64,000 nt of DNA from Roseobacter sp. MH60115 (GTDB lineage Bacteria; Pseudomonadota; Alphaproteobacteria; Rhodobacterales; Rhodobacteraceae). Location of the stretch: the NCBI RefSeq assembly GCF_015644665.1, contig NZ_JADOBQ010000002.1, positions 868,001 to 932,000 of the forward strand, in the 5' to 3' direction. Shown here in pieces: positions 61,900-64,000 of the stretch (positions are counted from its first letter, which is position 1; each line of letters begins with the position of its first letter). A program made the position numbers and the translations under genes. The notes beneath the pieces were generated by a model that made no database searches, was not told where the DNA came from, and worked only from the letters and a program-made list of their open reading frames with translations.

Positions 61900-62091
61900 A
61901 TGAATTACTTGCTCGCCATTCTGCTGCCACCGCTGTCGATCCTGCTGACCGGCCGGGTGATCCTCGCCATTCTGGTATTTCTCATCTGGATCCCCGCACT
62001 CATCTTTTCCGGTGGTCTGACCCATCCGATGTTCATCCTTCTGGCGTGGTTTCTGATCTTCCACGCCCGCGAAGATCGGCGTCACCGCTAG
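61900..62091 (+). CDS. Small two-helix membrane protein, Pmp3/YqaE-like
   Basis: A 63-residue peptide with two hydrophobic helices: YLLAILLPPLSILLTGRVILAILVFLIWIPALIFSGGL and FILLAWFLIFHA, then a basic tail AREDRRHR. The ILLPPLSILL...IWIPALI text matches the Pmp3/UPF0057 pattern (LPPL...WIPG.I). These are stress-linked membrane proteolipids. It is just upstream of ychF. Confidence 0.72.
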   Translation: MNYLLAILLPPLSILLTGRVILAILVFLIWIPALIFSGGLTHPMFILLAWFLIFHAREDRRHR

Positions 62092-62150
62092 GTCTTGTCT
62101 TGGCCTGTCAGACCCCCTAGGACAAGCGCCACCACAACAAGGACGTCGAT

Positions 62151-63248
62151 ATGGGTTTCAAGATGGGTATCGTGGGGTTGCCAAATGTAGGCAAATCCAC
62201 TCTTTTCAATGCGTTGACCCGCACCGCTGCAGCGCAGGCGGCGAATTTTCCATTTTGCACCATCGAACCGAATGTCGGCGACGTTGCGGTGCCGGACGCG
62301 CGTCTCGACCGTCTGGCGGAGATCGCGCAGTCGAAGCAGATCATTCCTACCCGCATGACATTTGTCGATATCGCCGGTCTGGTGAAAGGGGCCTCAAAAG
62401 GCGAGGGGTTGGGCAACCAGTTTCTGGCCAACATCCGTGAAGTTGATGCGATTGCGCATGTGCTGCGCTGTTTCGAGGACGGGGATGTCACCCATGTTGA
62501 GGGCCGGGTCGATCCGGTTGCTGACGCAGAGACCATCGAAACAGAGTTGATGCTGGCCGATATCGAGAGCATTGAAAAACGCTTGCAGAACATTGTCCGT
62601 AAAGTGCGGGGGGGCGATAAGGAGGCGGTACAACAGGAACGCTTGATGCGTGCCGCGCTGGAAGCTCTGGAGCAAGGTAAGCCCGCGCGCGTGGTTGAGG
62701 TCGACGCCGAAGATCTGCGCGCCTGGAAGCTGCTGCAGCTTCTGACGACCAAACCTGTGCTCTACGTGTGCAACGTGGGCGAGGCGGAGGCCGCGGAAGG
62801 CAACGCGCATGCGGCCAAAGTTGCCGAAATGGCGGCTGCCGAAGGCAATGCCCATGTCGTGATCTCTGCGCAGATCGAAGAAGAGATTAGCCAGCTGGAG
62901 CCCGAAGAGGCGACGATGTTTCTGGAGGAAATGGGTCTGTCGGAAGCGGGTCTGGATCGCTTGATCCAAGCGGGATACGCGCTGCTGCACCTCGAAACGT
63001 ATTTTACCGTTGGCCCGAAGGAAGCCCGCGCCTGGACCATTCGGCATGGTACCAGCGCACCGAAAGCCGCCGGGGTCATTCACGGAGATTTCGAGAAGGG
63101 GTTCATCCGGGCAGAGACGATTAGCTACAATGATTTTGTGTCGCTGGGCGGTGAGCAGCCCGCAAAAGAAGCGGGTAAAATGCGCGCAGAAGGCAAATCA
63201 TACGTCGTCAAGGACGGTGATGTGCTCCATTTCCTCTTCAACACCTGA
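62151..63248 (+). CDS. ychF: Redox-regulated ATPase YchF (Obg-like)
   Basis: A 365-residue OLA1/YchF protein. G1 is [19 protein letters not shown]3 region [16 protein letters not shown], a long coiled-coil insertion ([20 protein letters not shown]), and a C-terminal TGS domain ([36 protein letters not shown]). Despite the GTPase fold these prefer ATP and bind ribosomes. Length is typical. Confidence 0.96.
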   Translation: MGFKMGIVGLPNVGKSTLFNALTRTAAAQAANFPFCTIEPNVGDVAVPDARLDRLAEIAQSKQIIPTRMTFVDIAGLVKGASKGEGLGNQFLANIREVDAIAHVLRCFEDGDVTHVEGRVDPVADAETIETELMLADIESIEKRLQNIVRKVRGGDKEAVQQERLMRAALEALEQGKPARVVEVDAEDLRAWKLLQLLTTKPVLYVCNVGEAEAAEGNAHAAKVAEMAAAEGNAHVVISAQIEEEISQLEPEEATMFLEEMGLSEAGLDRLIQAGYALLHLETYFTVGPKEARAWTIRHGTSAPKAAGVIHGDFEKGFIRAETISYNDFVSLGGEQPAKEAGKMRAEGKSYVVKDGDVLHFLFNT

Positions 63249-63405
63249 AAGATCTTAAGTTTCTGGAATTATGCGGACCGGTTCTTCCAACGTCGCGATC
63301 TAGCGGGGACCGAAATCACCCTTTCTAGGTTGTCGATGCAGGGGCCTGTCCGCGCGACTGAATTCTGGGACATCGCCTGGCACCACCGCATCCCGACCAG
63401 CAGAC

Positions 63406-64000
63406 TCAGGCGGATTTCACCTCTTTTTCCTGCATCGCCCCTGTTTCTTCGCCGTCGGAGTTGACCTCTTTCTGATCGACGACAAATCCCGCGACGAGTT
63501 TCGCAAGTTTTCCAGCTTCGCCGGTAAGGGCCTGGCTGGCGGCTGTTGTGGTCTCGAACATCGCGGCGTTTTGCTGGGTCGATCTGTCGAGTTGTTCCAC
63601 TGCGGTGTTGATCTCGGTGATACCGGTCGATTGTTCGTTGGCAGAGTTGGCGATTTCGGACACGTTCTGAGATACGTTCGTGATGCCCTTGAGAATGGTC
63701 TCAAGCGCCTCGCTGGTTTGATCGATCAACGCGACGCCGCTTTCAACATGTCCCGCAGACTCCGAGATCAACCCATTGATTTGCAAAGCGGCTTCCGAAC
63801 AACGATGCGCGAGGATGCGCACTTCTGACGCGACAACGGCAAAACCGCGTCCGGCTTCACCCGCGCGGGCAGCCTCGACACCCGCGTTCAGGGCCAACAG
63901 ATTCGTCTGAAAGGCAATGGAATCGATGACCTCGACTATTTTGGAGATTTTCGAAGAGGACGTCTCGATCTCGCTCATCGCGTTCACCGCGTCGTGCATC
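63406..64000 (-). CDS. Methyl-accepting chemotaxis protein, C-terminal part (cut by window edge)
   Basis: At least 198 residues of an MCP signalling domain are visible: [42 protein letters not shown], the CheA/CheW-contact hairpin. Helical repeats follow ([48 protein letters not shown]) and an acidic tail with QEKEVKSA. The sensory and HAMP parts lie beyond the right edge. The 157 bases between ychF and its stop hold no gene I can see. Confidence 0.93.
   Translation of the reverse strand, partial: MHDAVNAMSEIETSSSKISKIVEVIDSIAFQTNLLALNAGVEAARAGEAGRGFAVVASEVRILAHRCSEAALQINGLISESAGHVESGVALIDQTSEALETILKGITNVSQNVSEIANSANEQSTGITEINTAVEQLDRSTQQNAAMFETTTAASQALTGEAGKLAKLVAGFVVDQKEVNSDGEETGAMQEKEVKSA

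Noticed and set aside
1-64000. tRNA genes, CRISPR arrays, insertion sequences or a prophage
   Set aside because: No cloverleaf-like segments, spaced repeats, transposase or phage structural genes were found; absence is from reading only.

Overview
The window is high-GC DNA from an alphaproteobacterium of the order Rhodobacterales, very probably the marine roseobacter group. Four things point there: a SAM/SAH-type riboswitch in front of metK, a class known almost only from this order; the aroA-cmk-rpsA-ihfB-lapA-trpF-trpB backbone; fabA-fabB-fabI divergent from an irr-like fur-family gene; and a GC-rich hairpin repeat followed by ATACTTTTGGCCAGAAGAAG, a type I remember as dispersed in roseobacter genomes. 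No tRNA, rRNA, CRISPR array, insertion sequence or prophage was seen.

Region 1 (1-17926) is accessory and catabolic. Bases 1-922 hold a decayed minus-strand relic of a two-domain SnoaL-like gene. From 1049 to 15549 runs a tightly packed plus-strand set, mostly with overlapping or closely spaced genes. It encodes a CUT1-type ABC importer (ATPase, binding protein, two enlarged permeases), three SnoaL-like proteins, a histidinol-dehydrogenase/HpsN-like enzyme, an SDR, a LacI regulator, a bicupin, a SAM methyltransferase, a MetE/EaCoMT-like zinc protein, an RraA-like aldolase and a secreted CIA30-like protein. An enolase-superfamily enzyme and a zinc alcohol dehydrogenase converge on it. The substrate is unknown. 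Importer, two dehydrogenases, an aldolase-like protein and two alkyl/methyl-transfer proteins suggest uptake and oxidation of a polar, polyol-, sugar- or sulfonate-like compound that may carry a methyl or alkyl group. This is the best candidate for an undescribed system.

Region 2 (18033-23915, minus) carries a TetA-like exporter, pcaB, pcaD, a PLP dehydratase, an alpha/beta hydrolase and a type II haloacid dehalogenase. This is protocatechuate-branch and small-acid catabolism without the ring-cleavage genes. Region 3 (24100-41711) is mostly housekeeping: an FKBP isomerase, type II fatty acid synthesis with Irr, miaB, phoH-ybeY-corC-lnt, metK, trmB and aroA-cmk. Between miaB and phoH sit an OmpA-like protein and a lipoprotein that share a small novel-looking motif.

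Region 4 (41813-64000) continues the conserved backbone with insertions. Two tandem VPLPA-CTERM surface proteins, preceded by a sigma-54-like promoter, lie between cmk and rpsA. A small secreted protein, a cupin with tandem operators and a FOXRED2-like flavoprotein lie between rpsA and ihfB. After trpF-GNAT-trpB come a decayed coding stretch, a DUF2237 gene, a serine hydrolase, a DUF2332 gene, pth-rplY, an MFS transporter, an lldD-like gene, a Tat-exported Acg-type nitroreductase with its MarR regulator and a large inverted-repeat operator, trpA, a Pmp3-like peptide, ychF and the C-terminal end of a chemotaxis receptor cut by the right edge. All family assignments are read by eye from sequence motifs; no database search was run.
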